Assembly: GCF_003970795.1 (NCBI RefSeq)
Contig: NZ_RWKW01000005.1
Span: 1-64,000 of the forward strand
Origin: Aquibium carbonis
Lineage (GTDB): Bacteria; Pseudomonadota; Alphaproteobacteria; Rhizobiales; Rhizobiaceae
Reading direction: 5' to 3'
DNA: 64,000 nt
The position numbers were made by a program, and so were the translations under genes. Below are positions 29,487 to 37,723 of this stretch, piece after piece. Within the stretch, counting starts at the first letter, position 1. Every line of letters begins with the position of its first letter. The notes beneath the pieces are model-generated. The model was not told the DNA's origin, ran no database searches, and was given only the letters and a program-made list of their open reading frames with translations.

Positions 29487-29954
29487 TCAGCCAGTCTTCA
29501 TCAGCACCATGGTCGTGAAACGCATCACCACAGCGCCGTCGGCATCAAGCGCTTCATTCTCCATCGCTACCATGCGCCAGCCTGGCCGCGAGGCCAGCGG
29601 TCGCTGGCTGACGGCCTTGCGAGTGAAACTGATGGTGTCGCCGGCATAGACCGGCTTGAACCATTTGAGGTCGCGAATGCCGGCCGCCGGTCCAAACTCG
29701 ATCGGTTCCCCAAAGGCCTTGGACCGTTCCACGATGGTTGGCATCATCGCGGCGTAGTACTTCATCCAAGTCGATACCGTATGCCAGCCAGACGCGCACA
29801 GACGCCCGAAGACGCTTGCCTTGGCGGCCTCCTCGTCCAGGTGGAAGGGTTGCGGATCGAACTTGGCGGCAAAGGCCTTGATCTCCTCGGCGCCGAAAGT
29901 GTGGCTGCCGAGCCGAATCGTCTCGCCGATTGCCAGTCTCTCGTCAAGGCTCAT
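29487..29954 (-). CDS. MaoC-family dehydratase (hot-dog fold), second of a pair
   Basis: A 155-aa hot-dog-fold protein with the MaoC hydratase pattern FAAKFDPQPFHLDEEAAKASVFGRLCASGWHT, in which the Asp and His of DPQPFHLD are the catalytic pair of (R)-specific enoyl-CoA hydratases. Its ATG overlaps the stop of the upstream paralogue (ATGA). The long frame extending upstream is not used. Probably acts on acyl-CoA-type substrates together with its neighbour, perhaps as a heterodimer. Confidence 0.88.
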   Translation of the reverse strand: MSLDERLAIGETIRLGSHTFGAEEIKAFAAKFDPQPFHLDEEAAKASVFGRLCASGWHTVSTWMKYYAAMMPTIVERSKAFGEPIEFGPAAGIRDLKWFKPVYAGDTISFTRKAVSQRPLASRPGWRMVAMENEALDADGAVVMRFTTMVLMKTG

Positions 29955-30418
29955 GCGCTGGCTCCGGGATTGCGCAACAGGAACATGCCGGTGTTGGCCA
30001 TCTCGCTGACCAGTTCGCCGTTCTGGTTGAACAGTTCGTGCCGCACGGAAACGAAGCCGAGGCCCGGCCTCGACGAGGATACGCGCCGGGACAAAACGAT
30101 GGTGCGTCCCGTAAGCGTATCGCCGGCGATCAGTGGCTTGCGGAAGTTGAGATGGTCGACGCCTGGCGAGCCTTGGGACGTGGAATCCAGCAGATAGGCG
30201 TCGCACATCATGCGCATGAACACGCCGGCTGTGAAAAGGCCGGATGCGCCAAGGCCGCCGAGAAGGCTGGCCTTGCCCGCTTTCTCGTCGAGGTGCATGG
30301 GCTGTGGGTCGAACTCGGCGGCGAACTCGATCATCTCGGCCGCGTCTACAGTGCGCGGACCAAGTTCGATGATCTTGCCTATCTCAAAGTCCTCGTAGGC
30401 CCATGTCTTGTCCGTCAT
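29951..30418 (-). CDS. MaoC-family dehydratase (hot-dog fold), first of a pair
   Basis: A 155-aa paralogue of the following gene with the same catalytic stretch, FAAEFDPQPMHLDEKAGKASLLGGLGASGLFT. The pair has identical length and a four-base overlap, which points to a tandem duplication and probably a hetero-oligomeric enzyme. Predicted (R)-enoyl-CoA hydratase or related dehydratase in the cytoplasm. The gene is divergent from the Crp/Fnr regulator across 146 bases. Confidence 0.88.
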   Translation of the reverse strand: MTDKTWAYEDFEIGKIIELGPRTVDAAEMIEFAAEFDPQPMHLDEKAGKASLLGGLGASGLFTAGVFMRMMCDAYLLDSTSQGSPGVDHLNFRKPLIAGDTLTGRTIVLSRRVSSSRPGLGFVSVRHELFNQNGELVSEMANTGMFLLRNPGASA

Positions 30419-30564
30419 ACAGCGCCGCCTTGTTCAAAACCGAACGGTTTTTCGCCGGTTTCGCCTGATGGCGCAAGTCCATCGGGATCATTGACGAACG
30501 CACGCGAACACGCCTTCCATGGAACCGCATCTGATCGTATCGCAAGAAGTGGGACGGGGCGGGC

Positions 30565-31227
30565 ATGACGAACGGATCGCTAGAACTTGATGGTGCGCTT
30601 GATGCCTTCGCTCGGGAGCGCCTGTCGCGTCTGCCGATGACGCTGGTCGGGGAGGGGACAGTGCTGTTTCGCCCGGGCGACGAACCCGGGGGCTTCGTGC
30701 TGGTCAGGTCGGGCCGGGTCGCGGTATACCTGACCGGGCGGTCAGGACGCGAAATCCTGCTCTACACCGTCGAGGCGGGCGAGACTTGCATCCAGACGAC
30801 GCTCGGCATCCTGGGCGACCAATCCTATTCGGGCGAGGCGATCGCCGAAACGCCCGTCGCAATGACCGTTATGCCGCGCGGGCTGTTCATGGAATTGATG
30901 GAGAGCTCGCCGGGCTTCCGTCGCTTCGTCTTCCGTGCCTTCGCCGAGCGGATGGGTGATGTCACGCGGGTGCTCGAGCAGGTCGCCTTCGTGCGCATCG
31001 AGGAGCGCCTGGCAGGGTTCCTTATGGAGCGCGCAGACGCGGCCGGCGTCGTCCAAATGACGCATCATCAGATCGCCGCTGCGATCGGCTCTGCACGCGA
31101 GGTGGTATCGCGGCGTCTCGAGGCGCTCGCCGCAAGGGGCTACGTTGACCTCGATCGCGGCCAGATTCGGATCGTCGACCGTCCCCGCCTATCCGTGTTG
31201 CTCGGCGGTTCGTCGGCGGTTCTGTGA
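30565..31227 (+). CDS. Crp/Fnr-family transcriptional regulator
   Basis: A 220-aa regulator with an N-terminal cyclic-nucleotide-binding fold (about 15-135) and a C-terminal winged helix. The recognition helix is SAREVVSRRLEAL, with the Glu and Arg of FNR-type readers. The N-terminal cysteine cluster of FNR is absent (one cysteine, in GETCIQTT), so it does not sense O2 through a 4Fe-4S cluster. A small DUF2892 membrane gene follows 92 bases downstream and is a likely target. No clear TTGAT-N4-ATCAA site is seen. Confidence 0.9.
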   Translation: MTNGSLELDGALDAFARERLSRLPMTLVGEGTVLFRPGDEPGGFVLVRSGRVAVYLTGRSGREILLYTVEAGETCIQTTLGILGDQSYSGEAIAETPVAMTVMPRGLFMELMESSPGFRRFVFRAFAERMGDVTRVLEQVAFVRIEERLAGFLMERADAAGVVQMTHHQIAAAIGSAREVVSRRLEALAARGYVDLDRGQIRIVDRPRLSVLLGGSSAVL

Positions 31228-31319
31228 CTACGTCACCGACATTCATGCGTGGAAGGTCCATGTGTTGCCATCGGCCCACGGCGAATCCCGCGGGGAACAG
31301 ACGATGAAGGACAAGAACC

Positions 31320-31526
31320 ATGTTCACGACCAACGAAGGCACAATCGACCGCACCCTCCGCGTGGTCGCCGGGCTCGTGCTGCTCTCGCTCTTTTTTCTC
31401 TATCCGGACGCGTCATGGCGCTATTGGACGCTGATCGGCATCGTACCCATCGCGACGGGGCTGATCGGATGGTGCCCGCTCTACACGGTGCTCGGCCTGT
31501 CCACCTGTCCCGTCAAGCGAAGCTGA
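31320..31526 (+). CDS. DUF2892 (YgaP-type) inner-membrane protein
   Basis: A 68-aa protein with two membrane helices (VVAGLVLLSLFFLYP; WTLIGIVPIATGLIGWCPLYTVLGL). The GWCPLY...LSTC motif holds two conserved cysteines. It matches the membrane part of E. coli YgaP, which is fused there to a rhodanese and handles sulfane sulfur. Here the domain stands alone behind a Crp/Fnr regulator. GAAGGACAAG precedes the ATG. A role in sulfur or thiol stress is inferred from the family. Confidence 0.87.
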   Translation: MFTTNEGTIDRTLRVVAGLVLLSLFFLYPDASWRYWTLIGIVPIATGLIGWCPLYTVLGLSTCPVKRS

Positions 31527-31939
31527 GGACGATACAACATTTTCCAGCGCTCGGACGTCTCGCTTTCGAGCACGAAGCCCTCTCATTCGTAAAAGCGCCT
31601 TGTGGGGTTGGTGATCAGGACCGTCAGGCCGGCCGCCTGCGCCTCGGCGATTGCGGCGCCGAGAGCCCAGGCGCCGATGTCACGCTTCTGGACCGGTTGC
31701 GCGACGTTCAACGTGCGCACGCGCTGGCGATCCTTCTCTATCATTGTGAGAAGGGCGCCGGCCGGTTCGCCGTCAGCGAGAGTGACGAGCATGCCTTTGG
31801 GATTGAAGCTTATTACTGTCACGCTTGGCGGCCACCCGCCTCACAGGGCCTTAGCATAGGCGCGCATGCAGGCTTCCTCAAGGTCGAGGGAGAAGGGCGC
31901 GTCGTCGGTACTGGGCGGTCTGAGGGCGAGGGCGACCAT
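31481..31939 (-). pseudogene. GNAT acetyltransferase pseudogene with two in-frame TGA stops
   Basis: Read in a single minus-strand frame from ATG at 31939, the peptide starts MVALALRPPSTDDAPFSLD and runs to RAYAKAL, then TGA (31841-31843), where the family has Trp. It resumes GGWPPSVTVISFNPKGMLVT...ADGEPAGALL...LNVAQPVQKRDIGAWALG...TNPTRRFYE, then meets a second TGA (31583-31585), and resumes EGFVLESETSERWKMLYRPQ. The parts line up in order as one GNAT protein of about 140 aa. The acetyl-CoA loop is also degraded (QKRDIG instead of Q-x-x-G-x-G). There is no frameshift. Its end runs into the DUF2892 gene on the other strand. A recently dead gene is the simplest reading. Confidence 0.75.
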
Positions 31940-31990
31940 GCTGAGTTCGGCTCACGCTAGGGGCGATCACGAAGCGGCCACCGTTTGCCG

Positions 31991-33094
31991 TCAGACGTTG
32001 AACTTGAACAGCAGCACGTCGCCGTCCTGGACGACGTAGTCCTTGCCTTCGTCGCGCGCCTTGCCGGCTTCCTTGGCCGGCACTTCGCCGCCGAGACCAA
32101 CGAAGTCGTCATACGCAATGGTCTGGGCGCGGATGAAGCCCTTCTCGAAATCGGTGTGGATGACGCCGGCCGCCTGCGGGGCCTTGGTGCCCCGATGGAT
32201 CGTCCAGGCGCGCGTCTCCTTGGGGCCAACGGTGAAATAGGTGATTAACTGCAGGAGATCGTATCCGGCGCGGATTAGGCGGTCGAGGCCTGGCTCCTCC
32301 AGCCCGAGATCGGCCAAAAACTCCTGCGCTTCCTCGTCTGGCAACTGTGCCACCTCGGCCTCAATCGCGGCGGAGATGATGATAGTGCCTGCACCCTGCG
32401 CAGCCGCCATCGTCTCGACGGCGGCGGTGTGCGAATTTCCCTTGGCGGCGTCGGCTTCGGAAACGTTGCAGACGTAGAGCACCGGATGGGAGGTTAGGAG
32501 GTTCAGTGAATGCAGGATCTCGAGTTCGTCCGGCGGCAGCTTGGAGAGCAGGATGCGTGCCGGCTTGCCATCGTGGAGCAGCGCCAGCGCCTGTTCCATC
32601 ACCGGCAGGATCGTAAGCGCTTCCTTGTCCTTGACCCCGGCGCGCTTACGGAACTGGACGATGCGCCGCTCGAGACTGTCGAGATCAGCCAGCATCAGTT
32701 CGGTCTCGACCGTTTCGGCGTCGGCCACGGGGTCGATGCGCCCCTCGACATGGGTGATGTCGTCGTCCTCGAAGCAGCGCAGCACATGCACCACCGCGTC
32801 GACCTCGCGGATGTTGGCGAGGAACTGGTTGCCCAGGCCTTCGCCCTTCGAGGCGCCGCGCACGAGGCCTGCGATGTCGACGAAGGAGATGCGGGTCGGG
32901 ATGATCTCCTTCGACTTGCCGGCCGCCGCCAGTTTCTTCAGCCTGGGGTCGGGCACCGCCACTTCGCCGGTGTTCGGCTCGATGGTGCAGAAGGGATAGT
33001 TCGCCGCCTGCGCGGCGGCCGTACGGGTGAGCGCGTTGAACAAGGTCGACTTACCCACGTTGGGAAGCCCAACGATGCCGCATTTAAAGCCCAT
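31991..33094 (-). CDS. ychF: Redox-regulated ATPase YchF
   Basis: A 367-aa Obg-like P-loop protein that prefers ATP to GTP and binds ribosomes. G1 is GLPNVGKSTLFNALT (about 8-22), G3 is DIAGLVRGASKGEGLGNQFL, and the G4 position reads NVSE instead of NKxD, the change responsible for ATP preference. The C-terminal TGS domain (LQLITYFTVGPKETRAWTI to FVGLGG) is complete. GGAGAG precedes the ATG. A small frame on the same strand ends 14 bases upstream. Confidence 0.96.
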   Translation of the reverse strand: MGFKCGIVGLPNVGKSTLFNALTRTAAAQAANYPFCTIEPNTGEVAVPDPRLKKLAAAGKSKEIIPTRISFVDIAGLVRGASKGEGLGNQFLANIREVDAVVHVLRCFEDDDITHVEGRIDPVADAETVETELMLADLDSLERRIVQFRKRAGVKDKEALTILPVMEQALALLHDGKPARILLSKLPPDELEILHSLNLLTSHPVLYVCNVSEADAAKGNSHTAAVETMAAAQGAGTIIISAAIEAEVAQLPDEEAQEFLADLGLEEPGLDRLIRAGYDLLQLITYFTVGPKETRAWTIHRGTKAPQAAGVIHTDFEKGFIRAQTIAYDDFVGLGGEVPAKEAGKARDEGKDYVVQDGDVLLFKFNV

Positions 33095-33108
33095 GGGTAT
33101 GAACTCTC

Positions 33109-33237
33109 CTAAAGGCCGAACATGTCGGCCGGGTCGTGCAGGAATGGATTGACGGCCGACTGGCCATCGAATTGCTGGCCATCGTGTAAATCCTCGGAGA
33201 GGAAATGGCTACACCTCAGTTCCAGCCGCGAGCCCAA
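33109..33237 (-). CDS. Possible 42-aa protein or gene remnant upstream of ychF
   Basis: In the 225-base gap between exoD-like and ychF, a minus-strand frame from TTG at 33237 to TAG at 33109-33111 encodes a peptide ending DGQQFDGQSAVNPF and LHDPADMFGL. Composition and codon choice look coding, and the frame ends 14 bases before ychF. No good ribosome-binding site is visible and the frame is closed by TGA just upstream, so it could be a real small gene or the tail of a decayed one. Not recognised. Confidence 0.3.
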   Translation of the reverse strand: MGSRLELRCSHFLSEDLHDGQQFDGQSAVNPFLHDPADMFGL

Positions 33238-33319
33238 AATCAGGCAGTTTCACCCGGAATAGCCGCTGGCGCCGGCGGCTGACCTATTTTTCGTGGCGAT
33301 CGGTCAAGCCGGATGCGGA

Positions 33320-33910
33320 CTACGTCGCGACACTCCAGACCAGCGACGCCGCCGCGAGGGCGGCGAGCAGTCCGAGGATGATCAGCACACCATCTCGTGC
33401 CACCAGGCCGAGCGCGATGAAGCCGATGGCGGCGCCGGCGATCGAGGCGGAAAAGGGGACGAGTTCGAGGAAGGGTACGCAGAAAGCGATCAGCACGCAC
33501 AACAGCGCCGGCGCGATGCTGAACGGCCGCGCGGCGAGGAAGGCGAGGCGCTGGCCGGTGAGGCGATCGAGGAACCGCGCTGGCTTCTGCAGCCAGTGGG
33601 TCGCCGTGTCGAGCTTCGAACGAGCGACGCGGCGATTGCCCAGAAAGCCGGGTAGCCAGAGCGTATGCCGCCCGATCGCCAGTTGGAGGGCGGCCAGTGC
33701 GACGATGGTAGCGCAGGCTGTCGACAGGCCCGGAATGCCACTCGCCGGCGACACCATGATGAGGGCCGGAACAAGCATTAGCGAAGCCAGCGCGTCCCCG
33801 CCGATCGTCTCGACGAGTTCCTCCACCGAGACGTCGCCATCCCCCTCGGCCGCACTTTCCACTGTCTCGACGAGGCTCTCGACCTCGCCTGGCTCGGAAG
33901 GCTCGCTCAT
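33320..33910 (-). CDS. ExoD-family membrane protein
   Basis: A 196-aa integral membrane protein of the ExoD family (exopolysaccharide synthesis). An acidic N-terminus (SLVETVESAAEGDGDVSVEELVETIG) leads into LASLMLVPALIMVSPASGIPG, the family signature, followed by about five helices. In Sinorhizobium meliloti exoD affects exopolysaccharide and alkali tolerance; the biochemical role is unknown. ATG at 33910 has GAGGG 8 bases upstream; ATG at 33916 is too close to that site. Frames extending further upstream are not supported. Confidence 0.85.
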   Translation of the reverse strand: MSEPSEPGEVESLVETVESAAEGDGDVSVEELVETIGGDALASLMLVPALIMVSPASGIPGLSTACATIVALAALQLAIGRHTLWLPGFLGNRRVARSKLDTATHWLQKPARFLDRLTGQRLAFLAARPFSIAPALLCVLIAFCVPFLELVPFSASIAGAAIGFIALGLVARDGVLIILGLLAALAAASLVWSVAT

Positions 33911-34101
33911 GCCCATGACCCTCTGGTTGGTGAAACCGCGACCGGAACGCGCCGGAGGGCGGGTCGTTGCATGCGCACGGGCAGGTCGCGGGGCGTCGCC
34001 AGGATCGGGGGCGCGGGCACCCCGACCGCCGGCCGCCCCTTCTCCAATCAGGACGATGTCCGGGTCGCATGCGGAAAGACGTTCGTGGAGAGACAGAACG
34101 G

Positions 34102-34797
34102 TCAGTCGAACAGGTCGGCGATGATGGCCTGTTCGGCCTTCTCCCACCGGAGTACGACGTCGCCGACCTCTTCGATCTCGTCCTCACTGAGATGGTGGGC
34201 GCCGTCCGCGTCGATCCGACAGAGGCTGAACGGCTTGCCGACGCTGGCAGAGGTGAGGTCGAGCGCTTGCAGGACCCGCAGCACTGCCGCGCAGCCGAAA
34301 TGTACCGACCGCTCGGTTAGGTGGAAGTGCGAAAGCAGTGAGCCGGCCTGCTGGGCCATCGCGGCACCACTGCCGATGGCGTGGAACCCGATATCTGCAT
34401 AGTGGCCGATCATACCCGACGGCGTGATCTCCAGGATCCAGGGCTCGCCGTCTCTCCACCCCGCGACCATCACATAGGCCGACGGCGTCCCTCCATCTTC
34501 CTCGCCCGGCACATCGGCAATAAAGGTTTCGTAGTGATGGCGCAGAATTGGCAGGACATGTTCTTGAACCGCGCGCCCGATATCGGGAGCCTCCAGAATC
34601 GCGGCGCTGTTGTCGTTGAAGCGGCGTTTGACATCCGTCAGCACGGAGCGCGCGCCGCTGCCGCCCCAGGCAGCCGATTTGCCCAGTGGGTGAAGCTTCT
34701 CGGCCGGGTAAGTCATGCCTCGCCCCTTGTCGGTAATCTGGGAGTCCGAACCAAGCACGACGCCATCCCGGCACACGGTGGCAAGCACGACAGTCAT
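34102..34797 (-). CDS. Proteasome-type Ntn hydrolase (predicted threonine peptidase)
   Basis: A 231-aa protein of the proteasome/HslV superfamily. After removal of Met the chain starts TVVLATVCRDGVVLGSDSQ. Counting from that Thr, the catalytic set of proteasome beta subunits falls at the canonical places: Thr1, Asp17 and Lys33 (YPAEKLH). GSG occurs at 141-143, Asp179 in ALDLTSAS, and Ser182 follows, where beta subunits have Ser129, Asp166 and Ser169. There is no propeptide: methionine aminopeptidase would expose Thr1. It is not HslV (no partner hslU, different sequence). It may belong with Anbu or BPH-like bacterial proteasome homologues or be a separate type. No ATPase or pup gene is near. 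Confidence 0.82.
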   Translation of the reverse strand: MTVVLATVCRDGVVLGSDSQITDKGRGMTYPAEKLHPLGKSAAWGGSGARSVLTDVKRRFNDNSAAILEAPDIGRAVQEHVLPILRHHYETFIADVPGEEDGGTPSAYVMVAGWRDGEPWILEITPSGMIGHYADIGFHAIGSGAAMAQQAGSLLSHFHLTERSVHFGCAAVLRVLQALDLTSASVGKPFSLCRIDADGAHHLSEDEIEEVGDVVLRWEKAEQAIIADLFD

Positions 34798-35014
34798 GGC
34801 GCAATCCTTTCAGGCCAGATTTCCCGAACCATCCGGTCGGACAAGGGTGATGTGGCTCCGCGAGCCTCGACGATCGGATCGATGCGCCACGACGCAAACT
34901 CCGCCCCACCTATACGCCTTTGGCCGGCTGACGTTCCACCGTGAGCGGAGCAAGGTATGTTTGGGAGATTTCGTCCAATGAGGCCGCGGTGCCCGCTTGC
35001 CTTTCGCGATCTGT

Positions 35015-35743
35015 TCAGTCGCCTTTGCCGAACAGCCGCTTCAGCATCGCTGCCATCGGGCCGGTTTCGGGCAGCTTGACCGGCTGCTGCGGTGGGCGGG
35101 CCTGACGGATGTGGCTTTTGCCCTTGGGCGGGGAGGGCGCTTCGGCGTCGCTCGTTTCGCGGCGCGACTTCGCGTCTCCGGGAACGGCAAGGGCGGCCTT
35201 GTTCATGAAGGAATTGTCGTCGCCCTTGACCAGCATTTCGGCATGGTCGGCGATGGCGTCGATCAACGGGTCGAGCCAGATGGAGTCGATCTTGGCGAAG
35301 TCGCCCAGCACCCAGTTGTGCACGAGCGCCTTGTCGCCCGGATGGCCGATCCCGATACGGACGCGGCGGTAGTCCTTGCCAACATGGCTGTCGAGCGAGC
35401 GGATGCCGTTGTGGCCGCCGGCGCCGCCGCCGGTCTTGATGCGCAGCTTGCCCGGCGCGAGGTCGAGTTCGTCATAGAGGACGACAATGTCGGAGGGAGC
35501 GAGCTTGTAGAACCGCATCGCTTCCCCGACCGATTCGCCGGAGGCGTTCATGAAAGTCTGCGGCTTGAGTAGCAGCACCTTTTTGCCGCCGATCATGCCT
35601 TCGGCGATCTCGGCGCGGAACTTCTTCGCCCAAGGCGAGAAGGAATGGCGGCGGGCGATCGCGTCCGCCGCCATGAAGCCGACATTGTGCCGGTTTCGGG
35701 CGTACTTGGAGCCGGGATTGCCGAGACCTGCGATGATATGCAT
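35015..35743 (-). CDS. pth: Peptidyl-tRNA hydrolase
   Basis: A 242-aa enzyme that frees tRNA from stalled peptidyl-tRNA. Core motifs are [18 protein letters not shown] with the catalytic His at residue 19, [13 protein letters not shown], and [27 protein letters not shown] with the catalytic Asp. After the usual end near residue 190 comes a 50-residue extension rich in Pro, Lys and Arg ([19 protein letters not shown]) ending [10 protein letters not shown], as often found in rhizobia. It follows rplY by 24 bases in one operon. Confidence 0.95.
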   Translation of the reverse strand: MHIIAGLGNPGSKYARNRHNVGFMAADAIARRHSFSPWAKKFRAEIAEGMIGGKKVLLLKPQTFMNASGESVGEAMRFYKLAPSDIVVLYDELDLAPGKLRIKTGGGAGGHNGIRSLDSHVGKDYRRVRIGIGHPGDKALVHNWVLGDFAKIDSIWLDPLIDAIADHAEMLVKGDDNSFMNKAALAVPGDAKSRRETSDAEAPSPPKGKSHIRQARPPQQPVKLPETGPMAAMLKRLFGKGD

Positions 35744-35767
35744 GGGTCGGCCCTCCCGTCGGTGGGT

Positions 35768-36388
35768 CTACTCCCCGCCTTCTGCCGTTTCCGCGTCCTC
35801 GGCGCCTTCCGAGCGCAGGCCAGCGGGCGCGGCGATCGTGGCAATGGTGAAGTCACGGTCGGTGATCGTCGGCTTGACGCCTTCCGGCAATTTCACCGCC
35901 GAGATGTGAATGGAATCGCCGAGATCTGTGCCGGTGAGGTCCACGGTAATGAACTCCGGGATCGCATTGGCCGGGCAGATGAACTCGACCTCGTGGCGGA
36001 CGATGTTGAGAACGCCGCCGCGCTTGAGGCCGGGGCTCTTCTCCTCATTGACGAAGTGGACCGGTACTTCGACGGTCACGACGGAATCGCGGTCGACGCG
36101 CAGGAAGTCGACATGCATCGGGAAGTCCTTGATCGGATCCAGCTGGAAGTCCTTCGGCAGGACCTGGATCTTCTCGCCATTCACGTCGATCGTCGCGACG
36201 GTGGTCAGAAAACCGCCGCCGTGAATCTTCATGTAGACGTCCTTGTAGGACAGGGCGATGGCGATGGGGGGCTGCTTGCCGCCGTAGATCACGGCGGGAA
36301 CCTTACCGTTGCGGCGAACATCCCGGGCGGACCCCTTACCGACCCGTTCGCGCGCCTCGGCCTTCAGCTCGTAAGCCTGCTGGCTCAT
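35768..36388 (-). CDS. rplY: 50S ribosomal protein L25 (CTC form)
   Basis: A 206-aa L25/TL5/Ctc protein. The N-terminal L25 domain ([30 protein letters not shown] to LRVDRDSVV) binds 5S rRNA. The C-terminal CTC beta domain follows ([23 protein letters not shown]...), and an acidic tail ends [13 protein letters not shown] at 36388 has AAGGA at good distance. The order rplY-pth is typical for Alphaproteobacteria. A stem-loop lies in its 5' leader. Confidence 0.95.
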   Translation of the reverse strand: MSQQAYELKAEARERVGKGSARDVRRNGKVPAVIYGGKQPPIAIALSYKDVYMKIHGGGFLTTVATIDVNGEKIQVLPKDFQLDPIKDFPMHVDFLRVDRDSVVTVEVPVHFVNEEKSPGLKRGGVLNIVRHEVEFICPANAIPEFITVDLTGTDLGDSIHISAVKLPEGVKPTITDRDFTIATIAAPAGLRSEGAEDAETAEGGE

Positions 36389-36451
36389 GGCATTTCCTTT
36401 CGGTGTTGCTGGAGCGCTTGGGGCCGGCCAGGCCGACCTCAAACGTCGAAA

Positions 36452-36469
36452 GCCGCCTTGTTGGGCGGC
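36452..36469 (-). promoter_or_regulatory. Stem-loop in the rplY leader
   Basis: GCCGCC and GGCGGC (6 bp, 6-base loop) are followed on the minus strand by TTTCG. It lies 64 bases upstream of the rplY ATG and has the shape of a weak terminator or an RNA switch in the leader of a ribosomal protein gene. It could mediate attenuation or autoregulation; there is no direct evidence. Confidence 0.35.
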
Positions 36470-36661
36470 CCTCAGCCGCGTTGCCTCCAAGGGTGTCTAC
36501 GCGGGTGGCGATCCTATAGCCGAAGGGGTGCACGAGCGCAAGTTGGGTGCGACCGATCGAACGAGGCCGGAACCGGTTTTGCGACGGGCCCATTGCAAGG
36601 GGTACAACGGCGCGCCAGGCTCGGCTAGATAGAGTCGCTTGCTGCCCACCGCCCACCTGCC

Positions 36662-37378
36662 ATGGAGGCCATGCAATTGAAGCCGATCGGACGCACGATC
36701 CTCATCGGGTTGCTCACCGCCGCGCCGCTCCTCATTACCTACGTGATCGTGCGTTTCCTGTTCCAGATGCTGTCCAGCTTCGGCGAGCCCTGGATCAGAG
36801 GGGTGGCGCGCGGCTTGCGCGCGACCAATCCGGGTATGGCCGACCTGCTGCTGAACGATGTCCTGCAGTCCATCGCTGCCGTATTCGTTGTGCTTCTGTT
36901 CCTCTATCTGCTGGGTTGGGGCGCAGGGCGCGTGGTCGGGCAGCGTCTCATCTTCCTGTTCGAGAAGGCTGTGGGCGCCATTCCGTTCGTCGAAGCCATC
37001 TACCGCGCAACCAAGCGCTTCCTTGCTATAAGCGGCCCATCCGGAGAAGACAGCCAGCGCGTGGTTCTCATCGACTTCCCGTCGCGCGACATGAAGGCGA
37101 TCGGGATCGTTACACGCACGCTGCGCGATGCCACCACTGGAGACGAACTCGCCGCCGTCTATGTCCCAACGGCGCCTAATCCGACCAACGGCTATATCGA
37201 GATCGTCCCGTTCAGCAAGCTGACTTTCACCGACTGGACCTTCGACCAGGCCATGGCCTTCGTCGTCACCGGCGGCTCCAACGCGCCCGACGAAATCCAC
37301 TACTCCCAATCGGCAGATGCCCAGAATGCCACCGACAAGCCGGGCGCCGAAACCGCGGCCGCCGGTTCTTCTGGCTGA
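36662..37378 (+). CDS. DUF502 membrane protein
   Basis: A 238-aa protein with two membrane helices (TILIGLLTAAPLLITYVIVRFLF; LQSIAAVFVVLLFLYLLGW) followed by the DUF502 cytoplasmic part (PFVEAIYRATKRFL, RVVLIDFPSRDMKAIGIVT, YVPTAPNPTNGYIEIVPF). The last 35 residues are low-complexity. The function is unknown. Starts at 36662 or 36671 are both possible; neither has an ideal ribosome-binding site. Divergent from rplY. Confidence 0.88.
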   Translation: MEAMQLKPIGRTILIGLLTAAPLLITYVIVRFLFQMLSSFGEPWIRGVARGLRATNPGMADLLLNDVLQSIAAVFVVLLFLYLLGWGAGRVVGQRLIFLFEKAVGAIPFVEAIYRATKRFLAISGPSGEDSQRVVLIDFPSRDMKAIGIVTRTLRDATTGDELAAVYVPTAPNPTNGYIEIVPFSKLTFTDWTFDQAMAFVVTGGSNAPDEIHYSQSADAQNATDKPGAETAAAGSSG

Positions 37379-37454
37379 TCACGTCCTGCCATCGCGGCCG
37401 CCCAGACCAGGGATGGGCGCAAGTGGTCTCATTCCCTCTCATGGCTCGTGAGCG

Positions 37455-37673
37455 TCAAAGGTTCCAGGACCGCTGCGATCTCTCCCATTCGCGCCAGTAG
37501 CGCCCCTCGACGCCCAGCACGTCCTCCTCGGTCAATCCGACGTCGTCGAGCAGCCGTTTGTCCAGCTTGGTCGCCAGGGAGGGCCGCCGTGGTCGCCTCC
37601 GCGCCAGCAGAGGCGCGATCCGGATCCATAGCGTGGCCAGCTTTGCCGGATATCTGGAAATCCTGGTCGGCAT
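37455..37673 (-). CDS. DUF1127 (YjiS-like) small protein
   Basis: A 72-aa Arg-rich protein ending with the DUF1127 pattern ATKLDKRLLDDVGLTEEDV and a short tail. In Alphaproteobacteria such proteins have been linked to RNA metabolism and nutrient stress. ATG at 37673 (AAGGAAACGAACGCG upstream) is preferred to an upstream start. Divergent from a LysR gene, an arrangement that often means regulation of the small gene by the neighbour. Confidence 0.85.
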   Translation of the reverse strand: MPTRISRYPAKLATLWIRIAPLLARRRPRRPSLATKLDKRLLDDVGLTEEDVLGVEGRYWREWERSQRSWNL

Positions 37674-37723
37674 CGCGTTCGTTTCCTTCCATCCTGCCCG
37701 CGGATCGCAACTTTGCGCTTGCG

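Noticed and set aside
31481-31939. Recoding of TGA (Trp or selenocysteine) in the interrupted GNAT gene
   Set aside because: Many genes here end in functional TGA codons, and the acetyl-CoA loop is degraded too, so a pseudogene is simpler.
33195-33273. A 25-codon plus-strand frame with a purine-rich site (ATG at 33195 region, ending near 33272)
   Set aside because: It has no downstream gene on its strand and overlaps the better minus-strand candidate; likely chance.
34913-34937. EcfG-like GGAAC-N16-CGTA upstream of the proteasome-type gene (minus strand), and a similar site at 7938-7962 before the GNAT gene
   Set aside because: The last base of the -10 box differs, and several GGAAC-N16/17-CGT matches are expected by chance in 64 kb, so these two were not annotated.
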